A DNA stretch of 64,000 bases from Bordetella parapertussis (GCA_945862265.1 CAMAXP010000016.1:26108-90107); one strand, 5' to 3'; shown: positions 48,374-55,993, counted from the stretch's first letter. A program made the numbers and translations. The notes: generated from the letters alone by a model not told the origin.

Positions 48374-49351
48374 TCAGTCGGCCTGCGCGCCGGTCGCCTT
48401 GACCAGCCTTGCCCACTTCTCCGTATCGGCACGGATGAGCCTGGCGAACTCCTCCGGCGTAAGGTAGGTGGGCTCCGCACCCATCGCATCCAGGCGCCCT
48501 TTTGCGTCTTCGGCGGCGAGGGCCTTGCCGATCTCGCGCGTGAGCGCGCCAACGATCGCGTCAGGGGTGCCGGCCGGCGCAAGCACGCCGAACCAGGAGC
48601 CCACTTCCGCATTGGGCACACCCGCTTCCGCGAGCGTAGGCAGGTCCGGCAAGGCACGGGCGCGCTTCGTACCCGCCACGGCAAGCGCACGAAGCTTGCC
48701 CGAGCGGATATGCGCGAGCACCGTGGGCAGGTTGTCGAACATCAGTTGCACCCGGCCCGAGAGCAGGTCCGACATCGCGAGCGGCGCGCCCTTGTAGGGC
48801 ACGTGCACGAGCTTCACGCCCTGCGAGAGCTGGAAGAGTTCGCCGGCAAGGTGCGGGATCGCGCCGTTGCCACTGGAGGCGTATTGCATCGGCGCGCTGG
48901 CGGCCTTCATCACGGCGACGAGTTCGCGCACGTTGTTGGCCGCCACTGAGGGATGCACCACCAGCGTCACCGGGATCGTCGCCACCAGCGCAACCGGCTT
49001 GAAATCCTTCGCTGCGTCGTAAGGCAGCGACTTGTAGATCGCCGGCGCGATGGTCTGGCTGGCGGCCGCGCCCAACAACAACGTATAGCCGTCCGGCGCG
49101 GCCTTGGCTACCGCATCTGCGCCGATGGTGCCGCCGGCGCCAGGCCGGTTCTCGACCACGAACGTCTGGCCGAGCAACGCTGAGAGCTTGTCGGCGACCA
49201 CGCGCGCGAGAAGGTCTGCCGCGCCACCGGGCGGGAAACCCGCAATGATCTTCACCGGCTTCGCGGGATAGGTCTGCGCCTGCGCCAGGGCCGAAAAAGC
49301 GGCCGCCGCGAGCAGGACCACGCCAAAGGCGGTGTTGAAGGGGAGTCGCAT
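48374..49351 (-). CDS. TctC/Bug-family periplasmic solute receptor, first gene of the catabolic run
   Basis: A 325-residue receptor. The signal peptide (FGVVLLAAAAFSALAQA) is followed by KIIAGFPPGGAADLLARVV, FVVENRPGAGGTIGADAV, HLAGELFQLSQGVKLVHVPYKG and the closing VKATGAQAD. The start at 49351 (MRLPFNTAFG) was chosen for the signal peptide. It is the most upstream gene of fourteen closely spaced minus-strand genes, so the promoter of the run should lie between 49352 and 49463. Confidence 0.88.
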   Translation of the reverse strand: MRLPFNTAFGVVLLAAAAFSALAQAQTYPAKPVKIIAGFPPGGAADLLARVVADKLSALLGQTFVVENRPGAGGTIGADAVAKAAPDGYTLLLGAAASQTIAPAIYKSLPYDAAKDFKPVALVATIPVTLVVHPSVAANNVRELVAVMKAASAPMQYASSGNGAIPHLAGELFQLSQGVKLVHVPYKGAPLAMSDLLSGRVQLMFDNLPTVLAHIRSGKLRALAVAGTKRARALPDLPTLAEAGVPNAEVGSWFGVLAPAGTPDAIVGALTREIGKALAAEDAKGRLDAMGAEPTYLTPEEFARLIRADTEKWARLVKATGAQAD

Positions 49352-49463
49352 GGCGGCTACTGTAAGCCAATCGGCCCCTTGCGGACGGCTGCGTTTCACA
49401 GCACCTCAAGTTGCACCGCAATGCGCCGATAAACCTGTTGAACCCTTCGACCCGGAGCACGCC

Positions 49464-49679
49464 ATGAAAGCCTCACCGCTCGCCGCGATCTTCTCCATCG
49501 CCCCCAGCGCTTTCTCGGGCGAAGAGGGCAGCGAGGCCTGCCGCGTGCCGGCTTCAATGCGTGAACTGAAGCATGAAGTCACCCTCTGGGGCGAGCAGTA
49601 CCTGCCCGCCTTCTCGGCCGCCGACGTGGATGCCATCGCCGGCTGGCTCGACCGGAATTTCTTCAAGTTAGAGCGGTAA
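49464..49679 (+). CDS. Small protein of unknown function
   Basis: A 71-residue reading frame starting MKASPLAAIFSIAPSAFSG, preceded by GGAG at a suitable distance and followed directly by a strong terminator, which supports a real transcript. It contains a cysteine (SEACRVP) and a C-terminal part, FSAADVDAIAGWLDRNFFKLER, that looks like an amphipathic helix. I recognise no family. It is divergent from the catabolic gene run. Confidence 0.5.
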   Translation: MKASPLAAIFSIAPSAFSGEEGSEACRVPASMRELKHEVTLWGEQYLPAFSAADVDAIAGWLDRNFFKLER

Positions 49680-49736
49680 CCCTGCCCCGGCCCTCCCTCC
49701 CAACCTCCCTCCCTCGGCCGGGGCAGGGGATTTTTT
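49680..49736 (+). terminator. Rho-independent terminator
   Basis: A perfect 13-bp inverted repeat, CCCTGCCCCGGCC at 49680-49692 and GGCCGGGGCAGGG at 49716-49728, is followed by a run of six T at 49731-49736. It begins at the last base of the TAA stop region of the small upstream gene. Confidence 0.9.
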
Positions 49737-49987
49737 CCGGAACGTATCGGGCTGGTAAGAGGGCAAATCACCGATCGCGTCGCTCGATCTCATGGGTAAA
49801 AAATGGGGCCATGGCGGCGCAATTCAACTCCCGCATCCCGTCCCGCAGCGGACACCGTACATCGGGAATCTATGCAAAATCCGCAATCCCTGTGCCGCAG
49901 CACGATTAATTGCGAAATCCAACTTCCCCCACGCCCCCACATGGGGGTAGCATTCCGGAATAGACACGCATTCGAAGGAGCATCATC

Positions 49988-50308
49988 GTGGCAAAAGCAA
50001 AACCGAAGGCAGCAAAGGCAACAAAAGCAGCAAAGGCAACAAAACCGGCAAAGCCCTCCAAGGCCAAGCAGAAAATCGCGCCGAGCACCAAGCTGCGCGC
50101 CCAGTTGCGCACGCGCATCCAGGGCCGCATCGAGGAACTCGACATCAGCCGCAGCGACGCGGCCGATATCATGGGCCTGTCCATCGCGCAGACCAGCCGC
50201 CTGTGCAACGACTACGACGCCTTCAGCCTCGACCGCCTCGTGGATGCGGCCGAAGGCATCGGACTGACGGTGGAAATGCGCGCCGTCCGGCCCTACTCGA
50301 AAGACTGA
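49988..50308 (+). CDS. HTH (HTH_37-like) DNA-binding protein with histone-H1-like N-terminal tail
   Basis: A 106-residue protein. Residues 1-32 are almost only K, A, P and T (KAAKATKAAKATKPAKPSK), as in histone-H1-like bacterial proteins. Residues of about 38-100 form a helix-turn-helix domain: RIQGRIEELDISRSDAADIM, GLSIAQTSRLCNDYDAFSLD and RLVDAAEGIGLTVEM. This HTH type is common in orphan or HigA-like antitoxins. The GTG start follows AAGGAG. No toxin gene is adjacent. It converges with the MlrC gene with no gap. Confidence 0.75.
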   Translation: MAKAKPKAAKATKAAKATKPAKPSKAKQKIAPSTKLRAQLRTRIQGRIEELDISRSDAADIMGLSIAQTSRLCNDYDAFSLDRLVDAAEGIGLTVEMRAVRPYSKD

Positions 50309-51781
50309 CTAGATCCGGTCGAGCGGGTAGATGGGCCGGCGGACTTTCCTGAAGTCCAGCACGCCGTAATCCGACGTGCACACCCCGACGCCCGCGCATT
50401 CGACCGTAGCCTTGGCCAGATCGCCGAAGCCGGCGCGCCAGTGCACGCGGCTTTTCAGCATGAGGTAGCGCTTCTTCGTGGGGTCGATCCCCTGCGAAGC
50501 AAAGCACTCGAGGTCGTTCGGCTCCTGCTGGCGTGAGATCACCACGATCTCGACCTTGCCGGTGTCGAGCACCGCGGTGGCGCCCATGTCCATCAGTACG
50601 CCTTTCGACATGGGCCCGCGGTTCCTGAACTGCCCGTTGGTAAGGTTCTTTACCGTACCCGTCACCGTGAGCGGCTGGCCCTTGAGGCCGAGGCTCGGCA
50701 TGTCGAGCTTGCCGCCCAGCGCAAGCGTGACGCGCGCGCCGAGGCCCGCCTTCTGCATCTCCACGACTGCGGCAGGGTCATAGACCGCGAACGCGGCGAC
50801 GTCCTCCAGCCCGGCCTCGAGGATCCCGGCAAGCACCGCCATCGTATCCATGGTGCCGCCGGAAGCCGCGTTGTCGTAATGGTCAAGCAGCACCACCGGC
50901 CGCGCGTCCATGGCCTTTGCGCGGGCAAAGGACTTCGACAGCGGCTCGACTTCGTAGACCCACTGCGCCCGCGCGTCCCAGGCCATGTCGAGCAGCTCGT
51001 CGCACCAGCGGCGCGCGAGCGCCGGGTCGTTGTCGGTGACCACCACCGCTGACAACCCTGCATTCACGATGTCGGCGTGCGGAAAACCCACGAACAGGCT
51101 CGCGCACAGCGCGCCTTCCTTTTCCATCTGGCGGCAGCGCGCCTGGATCTCGCGGTTGGGCGAATCGAGGCTCGACTGGCGCATCACGTGCGGCAGCATC
51201 GCGCGCTGGCCCCACGCCATGGCAGGCTTTGCCTTGCCTTCCAGCATCGCGAAGAGCGCCTTGCCGGCGCGCATCCCCGTTTCATATACGTCGACGTGCG
51301 GGTAGGTCTGGTAACCGGCGATCACGTCCGAGTTCTCGACAATGGCCGGGTACAGGTTGGTATGCATGTCGAGCGCGACCGCGATCGGGGTGTTGGGCGC
51401 GAGCTTTCTCACGCGGGCGAGCAGTTCGCCTTCGCCGTCCTCGTAGCTCTCGGTGACCATGGCGCCGTGCAGGTCGAGCAGGACCGCGTCACAGCCCTTG
51501 GCCACCGCGTCGCAGATGCGCCCGGCCATGTACTCGAACGCCTTGTCCTCCACCGGGCCGCTGGGCCAGGCGCTGCCGGCCACCGGCAGGGTGATCGTGG
51601 CGCCGGCCTTTTCCGCCAGTTCGATGAACGCGCCGATCCCCGACCCCGTCCCGCGCAGGGCCTGGACCCCGGCCGCCCCTTCGTGGGGCATGGGGGTGCC
51701 AACGGCGAACCGCTGGATGGGCGTGGGCACGGGCGAAAACGTATTGGTCTCATGTTTCATCTGCGCAATGACGATATGCAT
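50309..51781 (-). CDS. M81 family metallopeptidase (MlrC-like)
   Basis: A 490-residue protein with the M81/MlrC N-terminal zinc-site start IVIAQMKHETNTFSP, then DAVLLDLHGAMVTESYEDGEGE, AVALDMHTNLYP, GYQTYPHVDVYETG and the C-terminal domain with DHYDNAASGGTMDTM. MlrC was described for microcystin-degradation product cleavage, but most homologues are in organisms with no such pathway and their substrate is unknown. The length is typical. It is not obviously in an operon. Confidence 0.88.
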   Translation of the reverse strand: MHIVIAQMKHETNTFSPVPTPIQRFAVGTPMPHEGAAGVQALRGTGSGIGAFIELAEKAGATITLPVAGSAWPSGPVEDKAFEYMAGRICDAVAKGCDAVLLDLHGAMVTESYEDGEGELLARVRKLAPNTPIAVALDMHTNLYPAIVENSDVIAGYQTYPHVDVYETGMRAGKALFAMLEGKAKPAMAWGQRAMLPHVMRQSSLDSPNREIQARCRQMEKEGALCASLFVGFPHADIVNAGLSAVVVTDNDPALARRWCDELLDMAWDARAQWVYEVEPLSKSFARAKAMDARPVVLLDHYDNAASGGTMDTMAVLAGILEAGLEDVAAFAVYDPAAVVEMQKAGLGARVTLALGGKLDMPSLGLKGQPLTVTGTVKNLTNGQFRNRGPMSKGVLMDMGATAVLDTGKVEIVVISRQQEPNDLECFASQGIDPTKKRYLMLKSRVHWRAGFGDLAKATVECAGVGVCTSDYGVLDFRKVRRPIYPLDRI

Positions 51782-51869
51782 GGCCTGGCATCCTTGAAAA
51801 AGCGGTTTCTGGAGCTGTCGGTACGCTTACTTTACCGCCCATTCGAGCAAGGAGTACATTGTTGCCACC

Positions 51870-52712
51870 ATGACCGTCGAATACCGTCGCGTAGATGTCT
51901 TTTCTGCGGAGAACCGGGAAGTCCTCCCGATCTACCCGCTCGACGTGTTTCGCGCCACCGACAAGGGTGAAGCCGAGATCCAGTCCGGCGCCACGACGCT
52001 GACGGCGGAGATGCTCGAGCTGCTGGTGGCCGTGGACGGCAAGGCCAACGTGGGCGACCTCGAGCAGCAGCTGCAGCACCTCAAACCCGAAGTGCTGCGC
52101 AACGTGCTGCGCGCGTTGATGAGCGAAGGCTGCATCCGCCAGCCCACCGTCGAGGAAGAAATGGGCCTCGACCTGACCTCGTTCTTTGCTTCCACCGCGC
52201 CGGCGGCGGCGCCCTCGGCGGGCGCGATGGCGAGCGCCGACCGCGAGGCCGAAGGCAGCGTGGCCGCGCTGCAGGGCGACGGCTACTACGTGAGCATTGC
52301 ACGCAAATCCGTCGGCGCACGCAAGCTCGCCACGGGGGAACAGCATTCCATCCTGCTGATCGACGACGACCTCGATTTCTGTGCGCTGGTCGAACGGCTG
52401 CTGTCGAAAGCGGGCTTCGCGATGCGCATCGCCCAGGACCGCACCACGATCGTCGCCGAGTTGCGCAAGACCCCGCTGCCCGACCTGGTGCTGCTCGACG
52501 TGAACCTGCCCGGCACCAACGGCTTCGAGATCCTCGCGAAGATGAAGCAGGTGCCCGCGCTGAAAGCCACGCCGGTGATCATGACTACCGCCGAGGCCAC
52601 CCGCCCCGCGGTGATGAAAGGCCTCGTCGGCGGCGCCGACGGCTACCTGACCAAGCCGCTGAAGAGCGAGAACCTGCTCAAAGGCGTGCGCACCGTGCTC
52701 GGCATCGCCTGA
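51870..52712 (+). CDS. Response regulator with unusual N-terminal domain
   Basis: A 280-residue protein. A C-terminal receiver (about residues 158-280) has acidic pocket LLIDDDLDFC, phospho-acceptor aspartate in LVLLDVNLPGTNGFE, the threonine in VIMTTAE and the lysine in YLTKPLK. The N-terminal 105 residues (IYPLDVFRATDKGEAEIQ, LTAEMLELLVAVDGKANVGD, VLRNVLRALMSEGCI) look like a winged-helix or PatA-type domain, joined by an alanine-rich linker. No kinase is adjacent. The output, perhaps protein binding, is unknown. Confidence 0.8.
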   Translation: MTVEYRRVDVFSAENREVLPIYPLDVFRATDKGEAEIQSGATTLTAEMLELLVAVDGKANVGDLEQQLQHLKPEVLRNVLRALMSEGCIRQPTVEEEMGLDLTSFFASTAPAAAPSAGAMASADREAEGSVAALQGDGYYVSIARKSVGARKLATGEQHSILLIDDDLDFCALVERLLSKAGFAMRIAQDRTTIVAELRKTPLPDLVLLDVNLPGTNGFEILAKMKQVPALKATPVIMTTAEATRPAVMKGLVGGADGYLTKPLKSENLLKGVRTVLGIA

Positions 52713-52730
52713 GGCCGGCGGCCTGCGCCG

Positions 52731-53780
52731 CTACTTCGACTCCCCGTCACTGAATTTCTGGTAGCGCGCCCGCTGCTCGGTGGGCGCTTTGCGGCTGGCG
52801 GTGATTTCCAGCGTGGCCGGCCGGCGCGAGTCTTCGCCCTTGGCGAGCCGGTAGCGCAGCGCCGCGATCCGGGTATCGAGCTTCTGCACGTCTTTCTCCA
52901 TCCCGCGCGACTTCAGGGTGTTGCGGATGCGCGTGAGTTCGGCGATCTGCTCGCGCAACGCGGCGCCCGGGGCCGGGGCGGGGGCCGGGGCCGGCGCAGC
53001 GGCCCGCTCCACGGGCGGAGCGGCTGTCACCGGCTGCGAACGCACCGTGGGCGTCCACTCGGCCTTGGGGCGGTTGGCCGCCGCCGCGAACTCCTGCATG
53101 CTGCCGAGCGAGCGCGCGATCGCAACCTGCTCGTGCTTGAAGGCCCAGTCCATCGCGCCCTCGCCGGTATCGTTGGTGAGCTTGCGGTCGGCGCCGAGGC
53201 GGATCAGCTGCTTCACCGTGGATTCGCGACCCTCGTAGACCGCCATCATCAGCGGCGTGGAGCCGTTGGGGCTGCGCGCGTCGATGTCCGCGCCGCGCGC
53301 GACGAGGAACTTCACCACCTCGTCTTTGCCGGAGAAGGATGCGTAGTGCAGCGCCGTCCACTGCTTGTTGCTGCGGTTGAGCGTGGCGCCCTTGCCCATC
53401 AGCCACTGCACGGCATCGAGGTTGCCGCGCCACGCCGCGTGCATCAGCGCCTGCTCGCCCAGCGCGTTCATGCGGTTGATGTCGGCGCCTTTTGCGGCGA
53501 AGAGCTCCATCATCGGCACGCTGCCCTGCCAGGCCGCGATCATCAGGCCCGTGCCGATGCGGTCGCCGACGAAGTCTGGGTCAAGGCCGCGGTCGAGCCA
53601 GTCTTTTGCGGCCTCGAGGTCGTTGTTCTCGATGCGCGAGCCGAACTCTACGGCGTCCGGCAGCGCGTTGGAACGGAACAGCTGGAAGGGGAACTGGACC
53701 TGCGCGTGCGCGGGCGCGGCGTGCACGGCCGCGGCCAGCGCCGCGATCGTCGCTAGAATGAATGCCGGCACCGCCCCCAT
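52731..53780 (-). CDS. Exported ankyrin-repeat protein
   Basis: A 349-residue protein with a signal peptide (VPAFILATIAALAAAVHAAPAHA) and about five ankyrin repeats between residues 60 and 210 (for example GTGLMIAAWQGSVPMMELF, EQALMHAAWRGNLDAVQWL, WTALHYASFSGKDEVVKFL, STPLMMAVYEGRESTVKQL). A proline/alanine-rich linker and a C-terminal coiled-coil-like segment (REQIAELTRIRNTLKSRG) follow. A periplasmic scaffold role is likely. The ATG at 53780 shares bases with the ATG of the divergent TonB-like gene. Confidence 0.85.
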   Translation of the reverse strand: MGAVPAFILATIAALAAAVHAAPAHAQVQFPFQLFRSNALPDAVEFGSRIENNDLEAAKDWLDRGLDPDFVGDRIGTGLMIAAWQGSVPMMELFAAKGADINRMNALGEQALMHAAWRGNLDAVQWLMGKGATLNRSNKQWTALHYASFSGKDEVVKFLVARGADIDARSPNGSTPLMMAVYEGRESTVKQLIRLGADRKLTNDTGEGAMDWAFKHEQVAIARSLGSMQEFAAAANRPKAEWTPTVRSQPVTAAPPVERAAAPAPAPAPAPGAALREQIAELTRIRNTLKSRGMEKDVQKLDTRIAALRYRLAKGEDSRRPATLEITASRKAPTEQRARYQKFSDGESK

Positions 53781-54369
53781 GGATCCTCGCATCTATTTCC
53801 CGCTCGCACGGGCCCTTGTCCTGTCGCTCGTCCTGCACGCAGCGCTGCTGGCCTCTGGCGTGCGCGTTGCGTCGGTCCTGCCGCGCCCGGCGGACCCGGC
53901 GCTCAAAGTGAGACTCGCCGATCCGCTGCCGGTTCCTGCCGCCCAGCCTGAATTGCGCAGGCCGGAGGATACCGCGCCTGCCGCCGCGCCCGCAGTGAAA
54001 CCTGCCGCGAAGCCCGCCCCGAAACCAACTCCGCGCACGACCGAGCGCCGCCTCACGCGCCCGCCCGAGACCGTTGCGCGCGCCGCGTCGGGCTCGACGC
54101 TCTCAGGCGAGGCCGCGCGCCGCGCCCGCGAGCAGATCTCGCGCGAGCTGCTCTACCCGCTGGAGGCGATCGAGCGCGGGCTGGAGGGCGAGGTGCTGGT
54201 GATGCTCTTCCTCGACGAGGCCGGCAACGCCATCGCCGCGCGGGTCGAGGCCTCCAGCGGCCACAAGCTCCTGGACGACGCCGCCGTGCGCGCCGCGCGT
54301 GGGCTCCGCGCCCTGCCCGCCAGCGCCCCGCGCGAAGCCCTGGTGCCGGTGCGGTTCAGGCTGCGGTAA
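53779..54369 (+). CDS. TonB-like energy transducer
   Basis: A 196-residue protein with an N-terminal membrane anchor (ALVLSLVLHAALLASGVRVA), including the histidine typical of TonB anchors. A proline/alanine/lysine-rich periplasm-spanning region (PAVKPAAKPAPKPTPR) and a C-terminal TonB domain (GLEGEVLVMLFLDEAGNA, ASSGHKLLDDAAVRAARGLRAL) follow. No exbB or exbD gene or TonB-dependent receptor is nearby. An in-frame ATG 21 bp upstream is an alternative start. Confidence 0.82.
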   Translation: MDPRIYFPLARALVLSLVLHAALLASGVRVASVLPRPADPALKVRLADPLPVPAAQPELRRPEDTAPAAAPAVKPAAKPAPKPTPRTTERRLTRPPETVARAASGSTLSGEAARRAREQISRELLYPLEAIERGLEGEVLVMLFLDEAGNAIAARVEASSGHKLLDDAAVRAARGLRALPASAPREALVPVRFRLR

Positions 54370-54373
54370 ATCG

Positions 54374-54406
54374 GGGACAGACCCGGGACAGACCCGGGAC
54401 AGACCC
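54374..54406. repeat. Three tandem copies of an 11-bp unit (GGGACAGACCC)
   Basis: The 11-mer occurs three times without spacing at 54374, 54385 and 54396, followed by CGATTTCCGGCCGA. Related sequences recur at 55424-55448 and 55971-55989, all between toxin-antitoxin genes. Confidence 0.85.
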
Positions 54407-54426
54407 CGATTTCCGGCCGAGCCGGA

Positions 54427-54455
54427 TTGCCTTAATTAGCCATTTTAGCTAATAT
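54427..54455 (+). promoter_or_regulatory. Promoter with overlapping operator before the Phd-MNT gene
   Basis: TTGCCT at 54427-54432 and TAATAT at 54450-54455 are separated by 17 bp. The inverted repeat ATTAGC (54435-54440) / GCTAAT (54448-54453), with a 7-bp spacer, overlaps the -10 box and fits an autoregulatory site for the Phd domain. The ATG at 54462 is only 7 bp beyond the -10 box, so the mRNA may be leaderless. Confidence 0.55.
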
Positions 54456-54461
54456 GGCCCG

Positions 54462-54995
54462 ATGTCCGACCGGCCCACCACCTTCGACGCCACTTCCGCC
54501 AAGAACCGCTTCGGGCAGTTGCTGGAGGCCACAGCGCACGGCCCGGTGGCGATCGAGCGCCACGGCCGGGTGGTCGCCTATGTGCTGGCGCCCGGTGACT
54601 TCCCCGCCCCGCCATCCCCGCTTGAGGAGCGCCTCGAGGCCCGCCTGCGCGCCGCCGGCGCCGCATACGCAACGCTTTTCGGCTCCGTTGCGCGCGGCAC
54701 TGCGCGCCGGGACAGCGACATCGATGTCGCCGTCAGCTTCGGCAAACCGATGACTGCCGACCTGCGCATGGCCCTGACCGGATTGATCGCCGAGGTTGCG
54801 GGACGCAGCGTCGACCTCGTCGACCTGGAAAAAGCCGACGGCCTGGCCCTCGCGCAGACGCTGGGCGGGACGGAGATCCTCTGCGACAGCGTGGCGACCC
54901 GCGAGCGGATGGCCGTCCGCCTGCATCGCATGGAGGACGACCGGCGCAGCGTGGCACGCGCGGCGCAGCATGCGCGCAAGGGCTTGTTCGCATGA
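54462..54995 (+). CDS. Phd/YefM-MNT fusion antitoxin (nucleotidyltransferase)
   Basis: A 177-residue two-domain protein. Residues of about 5-48 are a Phd/YefM antitoxin DNA-binding domain (TFDATSAKNRFGQLLEATAH, VAIERHGRVVAYVLAP). Residues of about 55-150 are a minimal nucleotidyltransferase (MNT) with the catalytic motif LFGSVARGTARRDSDIDVAV. MntA-type enzymes silence HEPN toxins by AMPylating them; the added Phd domain should give DNA-binding autoregulation. Its stop overlaps the start of the HEPN gene by 4 bp. Phd domains are normally partnered with Doc, YoeB or PIN toxins, so this combination is unusual. Confidence 0.82.
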   Translation: MSDRPTTFDATSAKNRFGQLLEATAHGPVAIERHGRVVAYVLAPGDFPAPPSPLEERLEARLRAAGAAYATLFGSVARGTARRDSDIDVAVSFGKPMTADLRMALTGLIAEVAGRSVDLVDLEKADGLALAQTLGGTEILCDSVATRERMAVRLHRMEDDRRSVARAAQHARKGLFA

Positions 54996-55420
54996 AGCCT
55001 GCCGGCGCCCGGATAGACACCGCCATGCTGGACGCGAAGCTCGCCGAGTTGTCACGCCGCCTCAAGCGCATCGAAGCCAAGCGGCCCGCCAGCCTCAAGG
55101 CGCTGGCCGCGGACGAAGACCTCCGGGACATCCTCGCCCGCAACCTCGAAGTTGCGATCCAGGGGTGCATCGACATCGCGCTCCACCTGTGCGCGGCGCA
55201 CGGGGCGGTGCCGCCCACGGCCGCACAGGCGTTCAGCGTGCTCGCCGAACGCGGGATGATCGATCGCGCCCTTGCGCAGAAACTGCAGCGCGCCGTCGGC
55301 TTTCGGAACGTGCTGGTGCACGAGTACACCGAGGTCGACTGGAAGATCGTGATGCAGGTGCTGCGCACCGGCACGCGCGACCTGGGGGCGTTCGGGAAGG
55401 CGGTGTTGGCGCTGCTGTAA
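54992..55420 (+). CDS. HEPN (HepT-like, DUF86) toxin
   Basis: A 142-residue helical protein with the HEPN RNase motif RX4HXY as RNVLVHEY near residue 110, preceded by ARNLEVAIQGCIDIALHLC and followed by VDWKIVMQVL. Such toxins cleave RNA and are inactivated when the partner MNT enzyme AMPylates the motif tyrosine, which is present here. It is co-translated with the Phd-MNT gene (ATGA overlap). Confidence 0.85.
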   Translation: MKPAGARIDTAMLDAKLAELSRRLKRIEAKRPASLKALAADEDLRDILARNLEVAIQGCIDIALHLCAAHGAVPPTAAQAFSVLAERGMIDRALAQKLQRAVGFRNVLVHEYTEVDWKIVMQVLRTGTRDLGAFGKAVLALL

Positions 55421-55423
55421 ACC

Positions 55424-55448
55424 GGGGTAGACCCTGATTTCCGGCCGA
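55424..55448. repeat. Diverged copy of the GACAGACCC/GATTTCCGGCCG element
   Basis: It shares the tail GATTTCCGGCCGA and a GGGGTAGACCC variant with the array at 54374. It lies between the HEPN gene and the next antitoxin gene. Confidence 0.6.
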
Positions 55449-55453
55449 AAACC

Positions 55454-55750
55454 CTAAGCCGCCTTCTTCACCGTCACGGCCACGCGCATCCCGGCATGCC
55501 CAAGCATGTTGACCAGCGCGTCGATGCTGAATTTCTCGATCTTGCCCTTGAGAAGGTCGTTCAGGCGGGGCTGGGTAACGCCCAGCCCGGCTGCAGCGTC
55601 CTTCTGGCTCAGCCCGCTGTCCTTCACGTAGCGCTCGATGCGCGACATGAGGTCCGACCGGAGCAGCAGGTTCTGCGCTTCTTCCGCCGGGAAGCCCAGG
55701 TCGTGGAACACGTTCGCGCTCCCGCGCTTCACCTTCAGTTTCCCGGTCAT
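55454..55750 (-). CDS. HTH antitoxin (HigA/HTH_37-like), partner toxin degenerate
   Basis: A 98-residue helix-turn-helix protein: LLRSDLMSRIERYVKDSGLS, QKDAAAGLGVTQPRLNDLL and KFSIDALVNMLGHAGMRVAVTV. This HTH type pairs with Gp49/HigB-like toxins. The partner gene immediately upstream, overlapping by 4 bp (ATGA), is present only as a broken remnant (55747-55906). The antitoxin frame is intact, so it may persist as a regulator or as protection against related toxins. Confidence 0.85.
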   Translation of the reverse strand: MTGKLKVKRGSANVFHDLGFPAEEAQNLLLRSDLMSRIERYVKDSGLSQKDAAAGLGVTQPRLNDLLKGKIEKFSIDALVNMLGHAGMRVAVTVKKAA

Positions 55751-55906
55751 CGCCGTTTCCTTTCGTTGACCAGCGCCTTGAACCGTGCACGCGCCAACTC
55801 AATACTGGAGCCTCAGGACCTGCCGGCCGATGCGGCTTTTGGCGAGGGCCGGCAGCTCACGGACCACGTCGAGGCTGTCCCCAAGCCATGTCACGGGCTT
55901 TCGCAT
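55747..55906 (-). pseudogene. Internally deleted HigB/Gp49-like toxin gene
   Basis: Read on the minus strand from the ATG at 55906, the first 35 codons give MRKPVTWLGDSLDVVRELPA and on to GRQVLRLQY, then stop. This is the N-terminus of Gp49-like (HigB) toxins. In another frame the last codons read ELARARFKALVNERKRR and stop exactly in the ATGA overlap with the antitoxin gene, which is the C-terminus of the same family. About 55-60 central codons, including the catalytic part, appear deleted, with a frame change at the junction. Confidence 0.75.
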
Positions 55907-55970
55907 GATCTTATCCGTTTTGATATAAATTGCAACCTGTTGCCCCGGTTGCCTGCGCTTGCCGGGATAA

Positions 55971-55989
55971 CCCGGGACAGACCCAGATT
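55971..55989. repeat. Third copy of the GGGACAGACCC element
   Basis: CCCGGGACAGACCCAGATT lies between the broken higB remnant and the ParE-like toxin gene. Confidence 0.6.
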
Positions 55990-55993
55990 AACC

